A stretch of DNA of 64,000 nt from Sphingomonas sp. M1-B02 (GCF_026167525.1 NZ_CP110679.1:2219501-2283500), one strand, 5' to 3'; shown: positions 8,336-18,900, counted from the first letter of the stretch. A program made the numbers and translations. The notes: generated by a model from the sequence alone, not told the origin.

Positions 8336-9823
8336 TTGTTCCTGCGTAATGACCATGGGATCGAACTGGGGGGTGGCGGCACGACCGCGCCCGCGCTTGG
8401 GGCGCCGTCGTCCTCGCGCGCACTGGTCCTTTCGCGCCGACGCGGGCCCTTTTCGGACTTCGACTTCGCACCCGATCTAGGCGCACGCATCGGCACGCTG
8501 ACCTGGTATCGCGGCGCCGTCACCTGTATCGGCCTATGCGCGCTCACGCTACTGCTGGCGCCGGGCTTCGAAACTCCGATCTACGGCACCATCGCGGCAC
8601 CGCTGACCGGCAGCGAATGGGATGCGGCACGCGCCCAAGCGATCCGCCCGCTCGGCCAAGGCGGCACCACCGGCTATCGCGTCGCCGCGACCCGGCTCGT
8701 CGCGCCGCTCACCGATACCCCGGAACGGCCGATCATCAATCTCGACGCCAAGCTCGCCTCGGGCGACGCCTTGCTCGCGGTCCTCACGCGCTCGGGCGTC
8801 GGCAAGGGCGATGCGAGTCAGGTCGGCCAGCTCGTCACCCGCGCGGTATCGCTTGGCGAAATCCAGCCCGGCACGATGATCGATCTCACGCTGGGCCGCC
8901 GCATCGACAAGTCGCAACCGCGCCCGCTCCAGCGGCTCGCCTTCCGCGCCAAGTTTGACCTCAAGCTCGAAGTCGCGCGCAGCGGATCGACTCTCGCGCT
9001 GAAAGAAATCCCGATCGCGATCGACCATACGCCGCTGCGGATCCAGGGCATGATCGGCGGCAGCCTCTATCGCTCGGCGCGCGCCGCGGGCGCCCCGGCC
9101 AAGGCAGTCGAATCCTATATCCGTACGCTGGCTACCCGCGTGCCGGTGTCACGGCTTGGCTCGAGCTGCAAGTTCGACATTATCGTCAAGCAGGCGCGCG
9201 CAGAGACGGGCGAAGTCCAGCTGGGCGAGTTGATGTATGCCGGCGTCAGCCAATGCCCGAGCAGCGTTCAGCTCCTCCCTTGGGACAGTAGCGGCAAGAC
9301 CGAATGGTTCGACGCGTCGGGGCGGGGCCAGAAAACGGGCATGATGGCGATGCCTGTCGCGGGACGGATCACGTCGAATTACGGATTCCGCGTCCACCCG
9401 CTGCTGCGCTTCAAACGCATGCACAAAGGCATGGACATCGGTGCGCCATATGGCGCGCCGATCTATGCGGCGACCGATGGCGTGGTCGCGATGGCCGGGC
9501 GCAACGGCGGCTACGGCAATTTCGTCAAGCTCAACCACGCCGGCGGCTTTGCCACAGGCTATGGCCATATGAGCCGCATCTACGTTCGCAACGGAGAGCG
9601 TGTGCGCAAGGGCCAGCCGATCGGCGCAGTCGGATCCAGCGGCATGTCGACCGGACCCCATCTCCATTACGAGCTCTATCGCAACGGTGCCGCGGTAAAT
9701 CCGCGTTCGGTGTCCTTCGCGTCCGAGCGCAGGTTGGATGGCGGCGATCTGGGGGCCTTCAAGGCCAAGCTGGGGCAGCTGTTGGCAGTGCCGGTCGGTC
9801 GCGGAGCATTGAAAGACGATTGA
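8336..9823 (+). CDS. M23 family metallopeptidase, membrane-anchored
   Basis: A peptidoglycan endopeptidase-like protein of 495 aa if started at the TTG at 8336, which has a GGGGGG ribosome site 9 nt upstream (8321-8326); a GTG at 8198 gives a longer but odd leader. One transmembrane segment (VTCIGLCALTLLLAP) lies about 70 residues in, placing the bulk in the periplasm. The C-terminal LytM domain has GRITSNYGFRVHPLL, the zinc ligands of HKGMD (His363, Asp367) and HLHYELY (His442, His444), so it is probably catalytically intact. The middle region resembles OapA/LysM-type linker domains. Likely role: cell-wall remodelling or division. Confidence 0.9.
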   Translation: MFLRNDHGIELGGGGTTAPALGAPSSSRALVLSRRRGPFSDFDFAPDLGARIGTLTWYRGAVTCIGLCALTLLLAPGFETPIYGTIAAPLTGSEWDAARAQAIRPLGQGGTTGYRVAATRLVAPLTDTPERPIINLDAKLASGDALLAVLTRSGVGKGDASQVGQLVTRAVSLGEIQPGTMIDLTLGRRIDKSQPRPLQRLAFRAKFDLKLEVARSGSTLALKEIPIAIDHTPLRIQGMIGGSLYRSARAAGAPAKAVESYIRTLATRVPVSRLGSSCKFDIIVKQARAETGEVQLGELMYAGVSQCPSSVQLLPWDSSGKTEWFDASGRGQKTGMMAMPVAGRITSNYGFRVHPLLRFKRMHKGMDIGAPYGAPIYAATDGVVAMAGRNGGYGNFVKLNHAGGFATGYGHMSRIYVRNGERVRKGQPIGAVGSSGMSTGPHLHYELYRNGAAVNPRSVSFASERRLDGGDLGAFKAKLGQLLAVPVGRGALKDD

Positions 9824-9833
9824 TCGACCAGCC

Positions 9834-9851
9834 TTCCGGTGAAAACCGGAA
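9834..9851. terminator. Hairpin between convergent genes
   Basis: TTCCGGT-GAAA-ACCGGAA forms a perfect 7-bp stem with a GAAA tetraloop 10 nt past the M23 peptidase stop and before the convergent HerA-like gene. There is no U-run, so termination would need Rho or the hairpin may only protect mRNA ends. Confidence 0.5.
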
Positions 9852-9913
9852 TCGCGTCCTTCAGCCGACGCTGGGGCCCGATGAACCGGCTTGTGCCGAG
9901 ATCCCCTCAGGCG

Positions 9914-11581
9914 TCACTTTCCCTGCGCACGCCAACGCTTGATCACGCGCTCGAGCATCAGTTCCTCGCCGCCGGTATCGCGCCACAGTTCGGAGAAGAG
10001 CGGATCGTCCGAAGCCGGGCGCTTGCCGTCCTCCAGGTTGTCGAACAGCAAGCGGATCGGAGTCGCGACACCCTCGCCCACCGCGATGCACTCGCGATTG
10101 CGCAGCGCCGGGATCGAATCGAGAAAGCCGCGCGCGCCCTCGGGCATCGCGGCCCGCACGAAGGCCTGGTCGCGGTCGTTGTTGAGCCGCATCGACAGAA
10201 TCGTGCCGCATTGCGACAGCACGCCTTCGGCGAGATCCGAAGGGCGCTGCGTGATCAGTCCCAACGAAACGCCATATTTACGGCCTTCCTTGGCGATTCG
10301 GCTGAGAATGCGTCCCACCGAGGAATTGTCGGCATTGCGCTCGTTGGGAACGTAGCGATGGGCTTCCTCGCAGACGAGCAGGATCGGGCGCCGGCCCTCG
10401 TCGCGCGACCAGATCGCGAAATCGAAAACCATCCGGCTGAGCACCGCCACCACCACCGACGTGATTTCGGACGGGACGCCCGACACATCGATTATCGAGA
10501 TCGGCTTGCCGTCGCCCGGCAGGCGAAACACCCGCGACAGGAAGGCCGCCATCGTATCGGCGACCAGCATTCCCGAAAACATGAAGGCGTAGCGCGGGTC
10601 GGCCTTGATCTCGTCGATCTTGCCGCGAAGCCGCAGATAGGGGGCGGTATCGGTCGCCTTGTCCATCTTGCCCATTTCGAGCTGCAGGATCTGGGTCAGG
10701 TCCGAAAGCAGATAGGGGATCGGCGCATCGGCCGTGACCTTGCCCACTTCCTGCGCCAGCCGGTTCTTGCCCTTGGCGATGAGCAGGCATCGGGAGAGGA
10801 TATCGGCATCGACCTGGCGATCGGGCCCCTGCGTGGTGAGGAACACCTCGCAATGTTCCTCGAAGTTCATCAGCCAATAAGGCATCTGCAGGTTCGAGAC
10901 GTCGTAGAGCTTGCCGGTCGTTTTGAAGGCGCTGCCATATTCGCCGTGCGGATCGATCATCACGATATGGCCCTGCGGGGCGGCGGCGCAGATGCGGTGG
11001 AGGATCAGCGCGGTTGCTGTCGACTTGCCGGTACCGGTCGATCCCAGCAGCGCGAAATGCTTGCCGAGCAGCGCGTCGATATAGAGCGCCGCGCGGATGT
11101 CCTTCGTCGGATAGACGTTGCCGATCTCGATATGCGCACGGTCGTCGGCAGCGTAGATCTGCTTGAGGTCGGGGGTGGAGACCGGAAATATCGGGCAGCC
11201 CGGCGTTGGATAGCGCGTGACGCCGCGGCGGAAATTATAGAGTTTGCCGGTGAGCTTCTCTTCATCGCCTTCGCCCAGGAAGTCGATCTGTGCGGCGATG
11301 CGATCGCCCTCGAGCTTTAGCGAGCGAACGTTGGCAATCAGCCAGATGGCGCCGACCCGCATCTTTACCTGACTGCCGACCTGCCCCGAATTCGTTACGG
11401 CCGCGTCGGAATTGCCCCCCAGCGCTTCGAGTTCACTCGAATCGAACATCACCCGGCTGGACGATCCGGCGATCTCCAGCACGGCGCCGATCGGCTTCAC
11501 GCCCGAGCGCGACGGGAGTGCGTCCCCCGATGAAATGGGCGCTGCGTTCTCGAATATACGCGCGCCGAACTGGCCTTCCAT
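9914..11581 (-). CDS. HerA-like hexameric ATPase (DUF87)
   Basis: A 555-aa FtsK/HerA-superfamily ATPase. The N-terminal 120 residues look like a HAS-barrel domain; the ATPase core follows with Walker A GSTGTGKS (180-187), Walker B region HIVMIDPHGEYGSAF, and RHYVPNER/RIAKEGRKYGV/LITQRPSDL motifs typical of HerA. Archaeal HerA works with the NurA nuclease in end resection, and some bacterial HerA proteins belong to defence pairs. No nuclease or other partner gene is adjacent here, so the role is open. It is probably a monocistronic unit. Confidence 0.85.
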   Translation of the reverse strand: MEGQFGARIFENAAPISSGDALPSRSGVKPIGAVLEIAGSSSRVMFDSSELEALGGNSDAAVTNSGQVGSQVKMRVGAIWLIANVRSLKLEGDRIAAQIDFLGEGDEEKLTGKLYNFRRGVTRYPTPGCPIFPVSTPDLKQIYAADDRAHIEIGNVYPTKDIRAALYIDALLGKHFALLGSTGTGKSTATALILHRICAAAPQGHIVMIDPHGEYGSAFKTTGKLYDVSNLQMPYWLMNFEEHCEVFLTTQGPDRQVDADILSRCLLIAKGKNRLAQEVGKVTADAPIPYLLSDLTQILQLEMGKMDKATDTAPYLRLRGKIDEIKADPRYAFMFSGMLVADTMAAFLSRVFRLPGDGKPISIIDVSGVPSEITSVVVAVLSRMVFDFAIWSRDEGRRPILLVCEEAHRYVPNERNADNSSVGRILSRIAKEGRKYGVSLGLITQRPSDLAEGVLSQCGTILSMRLNNDRDQAFVRAAMPEGARGFLDSIPALRNRECIAVGEGVATPIRLLFDNLEDGKRPASDDPLFSELWRDTGGEELMLERVIKRWRAQGK

Positions 11582-11649
11582 CGGATACTCTCCATCTTCG
11601 GAAAGCAGCCTGCACTTGATCTGGTAAATATTGGGTGTGCTCCGAAGCG

Positions 11650-12423
11650 CTAGAATCGCCGCCAGAGCGCGCCCGCTGCCCAGCCGAACAGCACCGACAG
11701 CGCCACCGCGACCAGGCCATAGGCAACCGAATATTGATCGGCGCTGTGCGCGACGAAACGCTCGAACCCGGACTTGCGGATGTCGATCGGGCGGACCGCG
11801 GCCGCGAGCACGCGACCTTTTCGGATCAGGAACGTCTCGGCGGTGAACCTGCCAACCGGTACGCGGGCGGGGATCGCAAGGCGAGCGCGATAGAGCACAC
11901 CGTCGGTGATTTCCACCGCGCGTGGCGCCTCGTAATAGAGTCCGCCGCGGGTCCGCAGGTCGACTAGACCATGGTCGAAGCGCTGCTGGACGTCCGGCAA
12001 CGCACTGGAGGCGGGCGAAAGTTGCAGCCCGCTCACGCCCAATTCGAAGATGGCGCGAGTACGCTCGTCGACGACCTCGGCGATCGGGCGCGACGAGGCG
12101 ATCGCATAGAAGCTCGGCGCCGAGCGATAGCGCATCGATTCGGCGTTGACCCAGATGCCCGCGACCTTCTCCTTCTCGCGTACCAGCACCGACTGCACCG
12201 GGCCCTTGACCACGACGACGATATCGACCGGCCCGTCCTGCGGATCGGGCGCACGCCCGCCGGGATAGAGGATCGCGCCGAACAGCAGCAGTTCCGCGCC
12301 GGTGAAGGAATATGCGATCTCGATATTGCGCTGCGAGACATCGGGCACCAGCAAAGGCTTGGGGCCGGGCTGGGCTTGCCCCAAAAGCAGGGGCGCGAGC
12401 AGGAAAAGCGCCCGGCGCCTCAT
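11650..12423 (-). CDS. TIGR02186 family membrane protein
   Basis: A 257-aa protein with a signal peptide (MRRRALFLLAPLLLGQAQPG), a large periplasmic beta-rich region and one C-terminal transmembrane helix (YGLVAVALSVLFGWAAGALW) ending in basic residues. The pattern and the conserved VSQRNIEIAYSFTGAELLLFG match the alphaproteobacterial family TIGR02186. Its ATG overlaps the stop of the TauE/SafE gene by 4 nt, a pairing seen widely in this class, so the two products probably act together at the inner membrane. No biochemical function is established. Confidence 0.85.
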   Translation of the reverse strand: MRRRALFLLAPLLLGQAQPGPKPLLVPDVSQRNIEIAYSFTGAELLLFGAILYPGGRAPDPQDGPVDIVVVVKGPVQSVLVREKEKVAGIWVNAESMRYRSAPSFYAIASSRPIAEVVDERTRAIFELGVSGLQLSPASSALPDVQQRFDHGLVDLRTRGGLYYEAPRAVEITDGVLYRARLAIPARVPVGRFTAETFLIRKGRVLAAAVRPIDIRKSGFERFVAHSADQYSVAYGLVAVALSVLFGWAAGALWRRF

Positions 12424-13337
12424 CCGACGAACTCGACCGAATAGATTTCGTCGGGCCGCCAGACGAGGCCGAGCAGCATCCGCATCGCGACCAGAAGCAC
12501 GATCACCGCCAGGATCAACCGCAGATTTTCGGGCTTGGCCTTTTGCGCGAGCCGGGCGCCTATCTGCGCGCCGGCGACCGATCCGAGGAGGAGCAGCACC
12601 GCCAGGACGATATCCACAGCCTTGGTCGTGGTGGCGTGGACCATCGTCGCCGCCGCGGTCACGAACAGAATCTGGAACAGCGACGTGCCCACGACCACGC
12701 GCGTCCCCATGCCGAGCAGATAGAGCATCGCCGGGATCAGGATGAACCCGCCGCCCACGCCCAGCAGCATCGTCAGAATGCCGGTGAAGAAGCCGAGGAT
12801 GAGCGGTGCGAGCGGCGAGATGTAGAGACCAGAGGCGTAGAAGCGCCAGCGGAACGGCAGCATTGCAACCAGCGGATGATGCCGCCGCTTGCGCGCGGGC
12901 GCCATCCGCGCGCCGCGGCTCACTCGGACGCTCTGGATCGATTCGTGCAGCATCAGCCCGCCGATCGAGCCGAGCATCAGCACATAGAGGATCGCGATCA
13001 CCGTATCGATCGCGCCGCTCGCCCGAAGGATCTGGAAGAGGAATGCCCCCGCGATGCTACCGAGCACCCCGCCCACCACGAGCACAAGGCCCATATGGAC
13101 ATCGACCCCGCCGCGCCGAAAATAGGCAAAGACGCCCGAGACGCTTGCGCCGGTCACCTGGCTAGCCGCCGAAGCGGCGGCAACGGTGGGCGGGATGCCA
13201 TAGAAGATCAGCAGCGGCGTCGTCAGGAAACCGCCGCCCACTCCGAACATGCCGGAAAGCAACCCGACGCCGAACCCAAGCGCCACGATCACCAGCGCAT
13301 TGACCGACAGGTTGGCGATGGGGAGGTAGAGGTCCAT
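12420..13337 (-). CDS. Sulfite exporter TauE/SafE family protein
   Basis: A 305-aa inner-membrane permease of the TauE/SafE family, which exports small organic or sulfur anions. About eight transmembrane helices in two halves, each starting with the family glycine motif (GLLSGMFGVGGGFLTTP and GILTMLLGVGGGFILIPA); the halves are joined by a basic cytoplasmic loop (RKRRHHP). The ATG at 13337 begins MDLYLPIANLSVN; the longer open frame upstream has no membrane or signal character. The downstream TIGR02186 gene is translationally coupled. Substrate unknown. Confidence 0.9.
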   Translation of the reverse strand: MDLYLPIANLSVNALVIVALGFGVGLLSGMFGVGGGFLTTPLLIFYGIPPTVAAASAASQVTGASVSGVFAYFRRGGVDVHMGLVLVVGGVLGSIAGAFLFQILRASGAIDTVIAILYVLMLGSIGGLMLHESIQSVRVSRGARMAPARKRRHHPLVAMLPFRWRFYASGLYISPLAPLILGFFTGILTMLLGVGGGFILIPAMLYLLGMGTRVVVGTSLFQILFVTAAATMVHATTTKAVDIVLAVLLLLGSVAGAQIGARLAQKAKPENLRLILAVIVLLVAMRMLLGLVWRPDEIYSVEFVG

Positions 13338-13383
13338 GGCGAACAGGCGATAGCGGGTTTGCGGCGCAGCGCAAAAGGGCGCG

Positions 13384-14391
13384 TCAGAAATCGACGCCGA
13401 CCGTGAAGGCGGGGCCCGAGCCGGGCCGCGCGTCACCAGCCACGCGCTGGCGCCAATCGAGCGCAAAACGGAAATTCTGGCCGGCGATCGGGAGCGCGAG
13501 TGTGGCCGACGGGCCGATGTCTAACCGTGCCGCATCGCGCTGCGCGGCGCCCCACACACCCGCACCGATCGCGAGCCGCATGCCGCCTGTCTCCACAATC
13601 TGACGCGTGATGCGGGCCGCCCCGTCGGCATAGGGTTCGGTCCGCGTGCGTCGGATCACGCCCGCCTGGCCATAGGATTCGAGGCGAAAGCCTGTGGCCA
13701 CTGCCGTGTCGTAGCCTGCGATCACGCCAAGGCCCGGGCCGCCCTTCGTTCCGTCGAGCCCGAATCGCTGTTCGACCACTAGCCGCACCGGCGCCCGCGT
13801 CGGCTGCCATTCCGCACCGACCGCCACCTCGCGGCCTTTGCCCGAGAGCGGACCGACGACCCGGCCAAACAAGGATACCCGCGCCTTAGGCGCGAGCAGC
13901 CACGCGATCCGCACCCCGGCCTGGCTGCCGCCGATCTGGCCGCCCCCCGGCGCCGCGCCCAGGCCGGTGCCGGGCCGCGCGGCAAACCAGGCGCTGGCCG
14001 ACCAGCGCCGGGGCAGCGGAGCAAGGCGATCCGGCGTTTGCGCAAACACGGCCACGGCGACTGCAGCCGCCGGCACGAGCGGGCTTTTCCGGCCTGAAGG
14101 CGCGGCCTGGGAGACCAGTGTAGCCAGGTCCGTTTGCGACGCGGCCGGATCGGGGTCCAGGTCCTTTGCGGCAGCGATCCCGGGCGGTGCAATCGCGATA
14201 GCCACGCTCGACTCGGCCCCTCGCGGCGCCGGCGGGGGGCGGCGTGCCGCCTGCGCCGTACCCATTGGAATCAATTGCTTGATCGCCTCGGGCAGGGATC
14301 CTGCTTCCGGCCAGAGGATTGCCATCCGCGCACCCACCCAGCCGATCGACACCAGTCCCAGGAAGCGCAGCGGCCGGCCGCGCCCGATCAC
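13384..14391 (-). CDS. NfrA-like outer-membrane barrel domain protein
   Basis: A 335-aa protein. The GTG at 14391 overlaps the stop of the upstream glycosyltransferase in a GTGA arrangement and is preferred over an ATG 51 nt earlier. It begins with a hydrophobic stretch (LRFLGLVSIGWVGARMAILW), then a Pro/Ala-rich linker, then about 190 residues of alternating strands (SASAWFAARPGTGLG, GSQAGVRIAWLL, GREVAVGAEWQPTRAPVRL) ending in the aromatic VGVDF, as outer-membrane barrels do. This resembles the C-terminal domain of NfrA, the phage N4 adsorption protein and glycan exporter, without its TPR region. The link to NfrA is from pattern memory plus the NfrB-like neighbour. Confidence 0.6.
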   Translation of the reverse strand: MIGRGRPLRFLGLVSIGWVGARMAILWPEAGSLPEAIKQLIPMGTAQAARRPPPAPRGAESSVAIAIAPPGIAAAKDLDPDPAASQTDLATLVSQAAPSGRKSPLVPAAAVAVAVFAQTPDRLAPLPRRWSASAWFAARPGTGLGAAPGGGQIGGSQAGVRIAWLLAPKARVSLFGRVVGPLSGKGREVAVGAEWQPTRAPVRLVVEQRFGLDGTKGGPGLGVIAGYDTAVATGFRLESYGQAGVIRRTRTEPYADGAARITRQIVETGGMRLAIGAGVWGAAQRDAARLDIGPSATLALPIAGQNFRFALDWRQRVAGDARPGSGPAFTVGVDF

Positions 14392-15768
14392 GCTGTGGCC
14401 TGTTCTGGGTTCTCCGGAAACTGATGCGCGGTCTTGTCCCATTTCGGAGCGCCGCCCGATAGCAGACGCAGATACATCGCAAATGCCAGCCGCGCGGCAA
14501 GCAGCGAGACATAATTGCTGACCAGGAAACGCGGCGTCGACCAGAATGCCTGTCGCCAGTCATAAGCGCGCCATACGAACACCGCGCGGACGACCAGCCG
14601 CCATAGTAACAGTCCGAAATTGATCATCAGCAGCGTCTGGACGAAGGGCGGCAGCGCCGGGGCGGACGACCCGCCGATAAAGTGCCCGAGCAGCGACAAG
14701 CCCCACACCACCAGCGCGCAATAGGCGACCACCAGCACGGGGATTGCCAGCGTCGCGCGCCGATCGCGCATCCGCATCCAATGATCGCCGATCCCGGCCA
14801 CGGGTCCCCAGCCGACGCGATCCCAGCCCGCGAGCGCGATGCCGGTCATCCAGCGCGCTTTCTGGCGAACTGCGGCTGGAAGCCGGCTCGGAAAATAGGC
14901 GCGCACGGCCACCGGTCTGCCGCCGGGACATTCGGGATCGCGCGCCAGCAAGGTTCGTCCACCCATCACGCCGATCGTCAGGCCAAGCTCATAATCCTCC
15001 GTGAGGCTGGTGGCATCGAACGGGGCCCCGCCGCGCGCATCGGCGATCCGGCCGATCATGTCGCGTCGGATTGCGCAGCCGACGCCGGCCAGGGGCATCC
15101 CCGCACCGACCGCGGAGCGAACCAGCATCTGCTTCGCATGCGCTTCCGAAAACTCGTCGCAATAATGGCCCGAGACGAAGCGTGACGCGGGATGGCAGAG
15201 CGGAACCACCGGCAACTGCACCGCGGCATGCACCCCAAGATGCCGTGCGAACACTCGGAACTCCGACGGGTGGACGATATCCTCGGCATCGTGGAGCACG
15301 ATCGCTGAGACCGGTCCCTCCTCGCTCGTCGCGCAGCAGCGCACGCCAGAGCGCGTTCAGGCAATCGGCCTTGGTCGTCGGTCCCGGTGTCGGACCGACG
15401 ACCAACCGTATTCGTGAATCGCTTTCCGCAACGCCTGCCACTGCATCGATCGTTGCTGGATCATTGGGATAGGTGCCGACATAGATGCAGTAGTCGGGGT
15501 AATCGAAGCGAGCGAGCGCGGTGCGCAACATCTGCCCTATAACTGCCGATTCATCCCACGCCGCAACGAAGACGACGATGCGTCCCCGCTCCGCCTCGCC
15601 CAAGGACGTGAATTCCTTGTTGGCTTCAGGTCCACGAAGCGCGAGACGAAATAGTCGTGCGGCATAGATGCAGTCTACCAACAGGTCGTCTAGTCCACCG
15701 ACCAGGAACCAGATTGCAGCAAACAACGTCGTTTCACGCGCCATCGAATCGATAGCACCCATCAACAT
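14388..15768 (-). pseudogene. NfrB-like glycosyltransferase, frameshifted
   Basis: A membrane glycosyltransferase of the NfrB/cellulose-synthase-like type whose frame breaks at 15311-15330. The N-terminal part (15768 to about 15330) has a membrane segment and the nucleotide-binding region VFVAAWDESAVIGQMLRTAL, YVGTYPNDPAT and TKADCLNALWRALLRDE. The rest, shifted by one base, has VLHDAEDIVHP, SLTEDYELGL, QKARWMTGIALAGWD and several transmembrane helices. The whole span is 1381 nt, one base more than 460 codons, consistent with a single extra base (or two lost) in a G/A-rich run. It could be a real mutation or a sequencing error. The UDP-sugar substrate is unknown, and the regulatory C-terminal domain of E. 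coli NfrB is absent. Confidence 0.8.
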
Positions 15769-15945
15769 ATCATTTCCTGCACGGCTTCCCCTCCGATTCG
15801 GACCTGATCTTATCCGCTACTATCAGCGTAACGATCAAGAACTATCGATCGCCTGAAGCGATCACCTCCATATTGGAGCGGGTTTCATTCCGCTGGACAC
15901 CGTGTCCGCCACAGCTAGGGTGTCCGCCTACCTGGGGGAGGTATC
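15769..15945. promoter_or_regulatory. Divergent intergenic region before alpha-2-macroglobulin
   Basis: A 177-nt region between the NfrB-like gene and the alpha-2-macroglobulin gene. It holds a small perfect dyad CTCCA-TAT-TGGAG (15866-15878) and two copies of GTGTCCGCC shortly before the start codon, then a GGGGGAGG ribosome site. No convincing sigma-70 -35/-10 pair was found, and no known regulator site is recognised. Confidence 0.35.
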
Positions 15946-18900
15946 ATGAAGCTCATTGTCCGTCTTGGCGTTCTGGCGCTCGTCGCTGCACCATTGGCGG
16001 CCATTGGCGCGATGAGCGACAACAGCCCGCAAGTGGAAATGGCCACCCCCGGTGTCGGCAATGGCGCGATCGAGCGGTTCACCGCGCGCTTCAACCAGGC
16101 GATGATCCCGCTCGGCGATCCCCGCGCCGCCGGTCCGTTCACGGTCGAATGCCCGGTCGCTGGTGAGGGTCGCTGGGTCGATCAGCAGACGTTCGTCCAT
16201 GAATTCGCCAGCCCGCTCCCCGGCGGGGTCACCTGCACCTTCACGCTCAAGGACAAGCTCAAGACGCTCGCCGGCTATGCCGTCGGCGGCCAGACCAAAT
16301 TCACCGTCGACAGCGGCGGCCCGATCGCCCGGACCGTGCTGCCCAGCCGCTATGGCGGCGAGATCGAGGAGGACCAGGTCTTCCTGGTCGCCGCCAACCT
16401 GGCGCCCGACCCCGCTTCGGTGAACGCCAATGCCTATTGCGCGGTCGACGGGCTGGGCGAGAAAATTCCGGTCGATGTCCTGCCTGCGGACGTGCCGGGC
16501 AAGCTGATCGCCGGCCTCGGCACCGATCAATGGGCGGTGCAGAGCTTCCTTGAAGAAGCCGGCCTGCCCAAGGCGCTGCCCGCTGCCGCGGAAGATCGCG
16601 CCAAGGCGACCGCGACCGTCGTCGCGCTCAAATGCCGCCGTCCGCTACCGCCGGGCCGCGACATGGCGCTCGTCTGGGGCGCCGGGATCAAGAGCCTATC
16701 GGGCCGCCTCGCCGGGGCCGACCAGCGCTTCGACTTCACCGTCCGCAAACCCTTCACCGCGCGCTTCGAATGCTCGCGAGTCAATCCGCAGGCGGGCTGC
16801 AACCCTGTGCAGGACGCGACCGTCCGCTTCACCGCCGCGATCCCGCGTGCGCAGGCCGAGGCGATCCGGATCAAGCTGCCCGACGGCAAGGAGCTCGCGC
16901 CCTTGCTCTCGGCCGAGGACAAGCGCCGCGGCGCCATCGCCGACGTCAAGTTCAAGGGTCCCCTCCCCGCTGCGATCACCGCACAGTTGGTCCTGCCCGC
17001 CGACGTCACCGATGAGAGCGGCCGGAAACTCTCCAACGCCGAGCGCTTCCCGCTCGACATAAAGATCGACGAAGCCCCGCCGCTGGTGAAGTTTGCCGCG
17101 GACTTCGGCATCCTCGAGGCCAAGGAAGGCGGGGTGCTGCCGGTCACCGTGCGCAACGTCGAGGAAAAGCTTCCCGGCAACCAGATGGCCGTCGATGGCC
17201 AGAGCCTGCGCGTCGAGGGCGGCGACGGCGAGATCGCCAAATGGCTGCGCGCGATCAGCGACGCCGCCTCGACCAAGAGCGACGAGATCAAGAAGGGCGA
17301 AGAGGTCAGCTACATCAACCAGACCGGCGCCAAGCCGTTGCTGACCAAGGCCAATGGCAAGCCGTTCGAAGTCTCGCTCCCCGGCAAGGGCAAGGAATTC
17401 GAAGTGGTGGGCATCCCGCTCGCCAAGCCCGGTTTCTATGTCGTCGAGATGGCCAGCCCGCGGCTCGGAAACGCGCTGCTGGGGCGCAATGCCCCCCGCT
17501 ACGTCGCCGCCGGCGCGCTCGTCACCAATATGAGCGTCCATTTCAAATGGGGGCGCGACAAATCGCTGGTCTGGGTGACCCAGCTCGACAGCGGCGCCGG
17601 GCTCGGCGGCGTCGAAGTCCGCGTGACCGACAGCTGCACCGGCCAATTGCTCGCCAGGGGCACCACCGACGCCTCGGGCCGGCTCGGCGTCCCCGCCGGC
17701 CTCCCCCAGCCCGAAACCTATGCAAGCTGCGATGCGGGGAGCAGCGCGCCGCTAATGGTCTCGGCGCGCAAGGCCGACGATTTCAGCTTCACGCTCACCG
17801 AATGGGGCGAAGGCATCCGCCCCTATGATTTCGACCTGCCCTACGGCCATTCGAAGCCCGAGCAGATCTTCCACACCGTGTTCGATCGCGCATTGGTCCG
17901 CCAGGGCGAGACGATCCATATGAAGCATATCGTCCGCGAACCGATCGCGACCGGCTTCGGCACCTCGCCCGCCTTCACCGGCACGCTGCGCCTGTCGCAT
18001 CGCGGTTCGGACACCAAATATGACCTGCCGCTGAGCATCGACGCCAACGGCACCGGCGAGACCGAATGGGCCGCACCCGCCGGCGCCAAGATGGGCGATT
18101 ACGACCTCCAGGTCTCGCTCAAGGATGCAAACGGCGAAGAGCGCACGATCTACACGTCGCAATCGTTCAAAATCGACGAGTATAAACTGCCGACGATGCG
18201 CGCCTCGGTGGCGGGCCCCAAGGAAGCCGCGGTGCGGCCGCGCACGCTGCCGCTCGACTTGTTCGTCGGCTATCTCTCGGGCGGCGGCGCGGGCAATCTG
18301 CCGGTCGAACTGCGCGTCGGCTGGTTCGAGGGCTTCCCGACCCCCTCGGGCTATGAAAGCTACAGCTTCGGCGGGCGTCCGCTCAGCGAAGGCGTCAAGC
18401 CGCTCAACGGCGATAGCGAGACCGACGAGGAATCGACACCGCTTCCGCCAACCCAGACGCTGCCCGTCACGCTCGGCGGCGACGGCACGACACGCACCAC
18501 GGTCGACGTGCCCCAGACGCTCGACCAGCCGACCAACATGCAGATCGAGATGGACTATCAGGACGCCAATGGCGAGATCCTGACCGCCTCCCGGCGAATT
18601 CCGATCTTCACCTCTGCGGTTCAGCTCGGTGTGAAGACCGACGGCTGGCTGATGAAGCAGGACGATCTGCGACTGCGCTTCGTGGCGCTCGACACGTCGG
18701 GCAAGCCGCTCGCCAACCAGGCGGTCTCGGTCGAGCTCTACAGCCGTGAGATATTGACCGCGCGGCGCCGGCTGATCGGCGGCTTCTATGCCTATGACAA
18801 CCAGATGAAGACGACCAAGCTGGGCGCGACCTGCTCGGCCACCACCGACGCGCAGGGCCTCGCGACCTGCCAGCTCAACCCCGGCGTCTCGGGCGAGGTC

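Noticed and set aside
9839..11320. A 493-codon plus-strand frame over the HerA-like gene
   Set aside because: HerA Walker motifs on the minus strand define the gene; the plus frame begins in the M23 trailer and lacks any domain.
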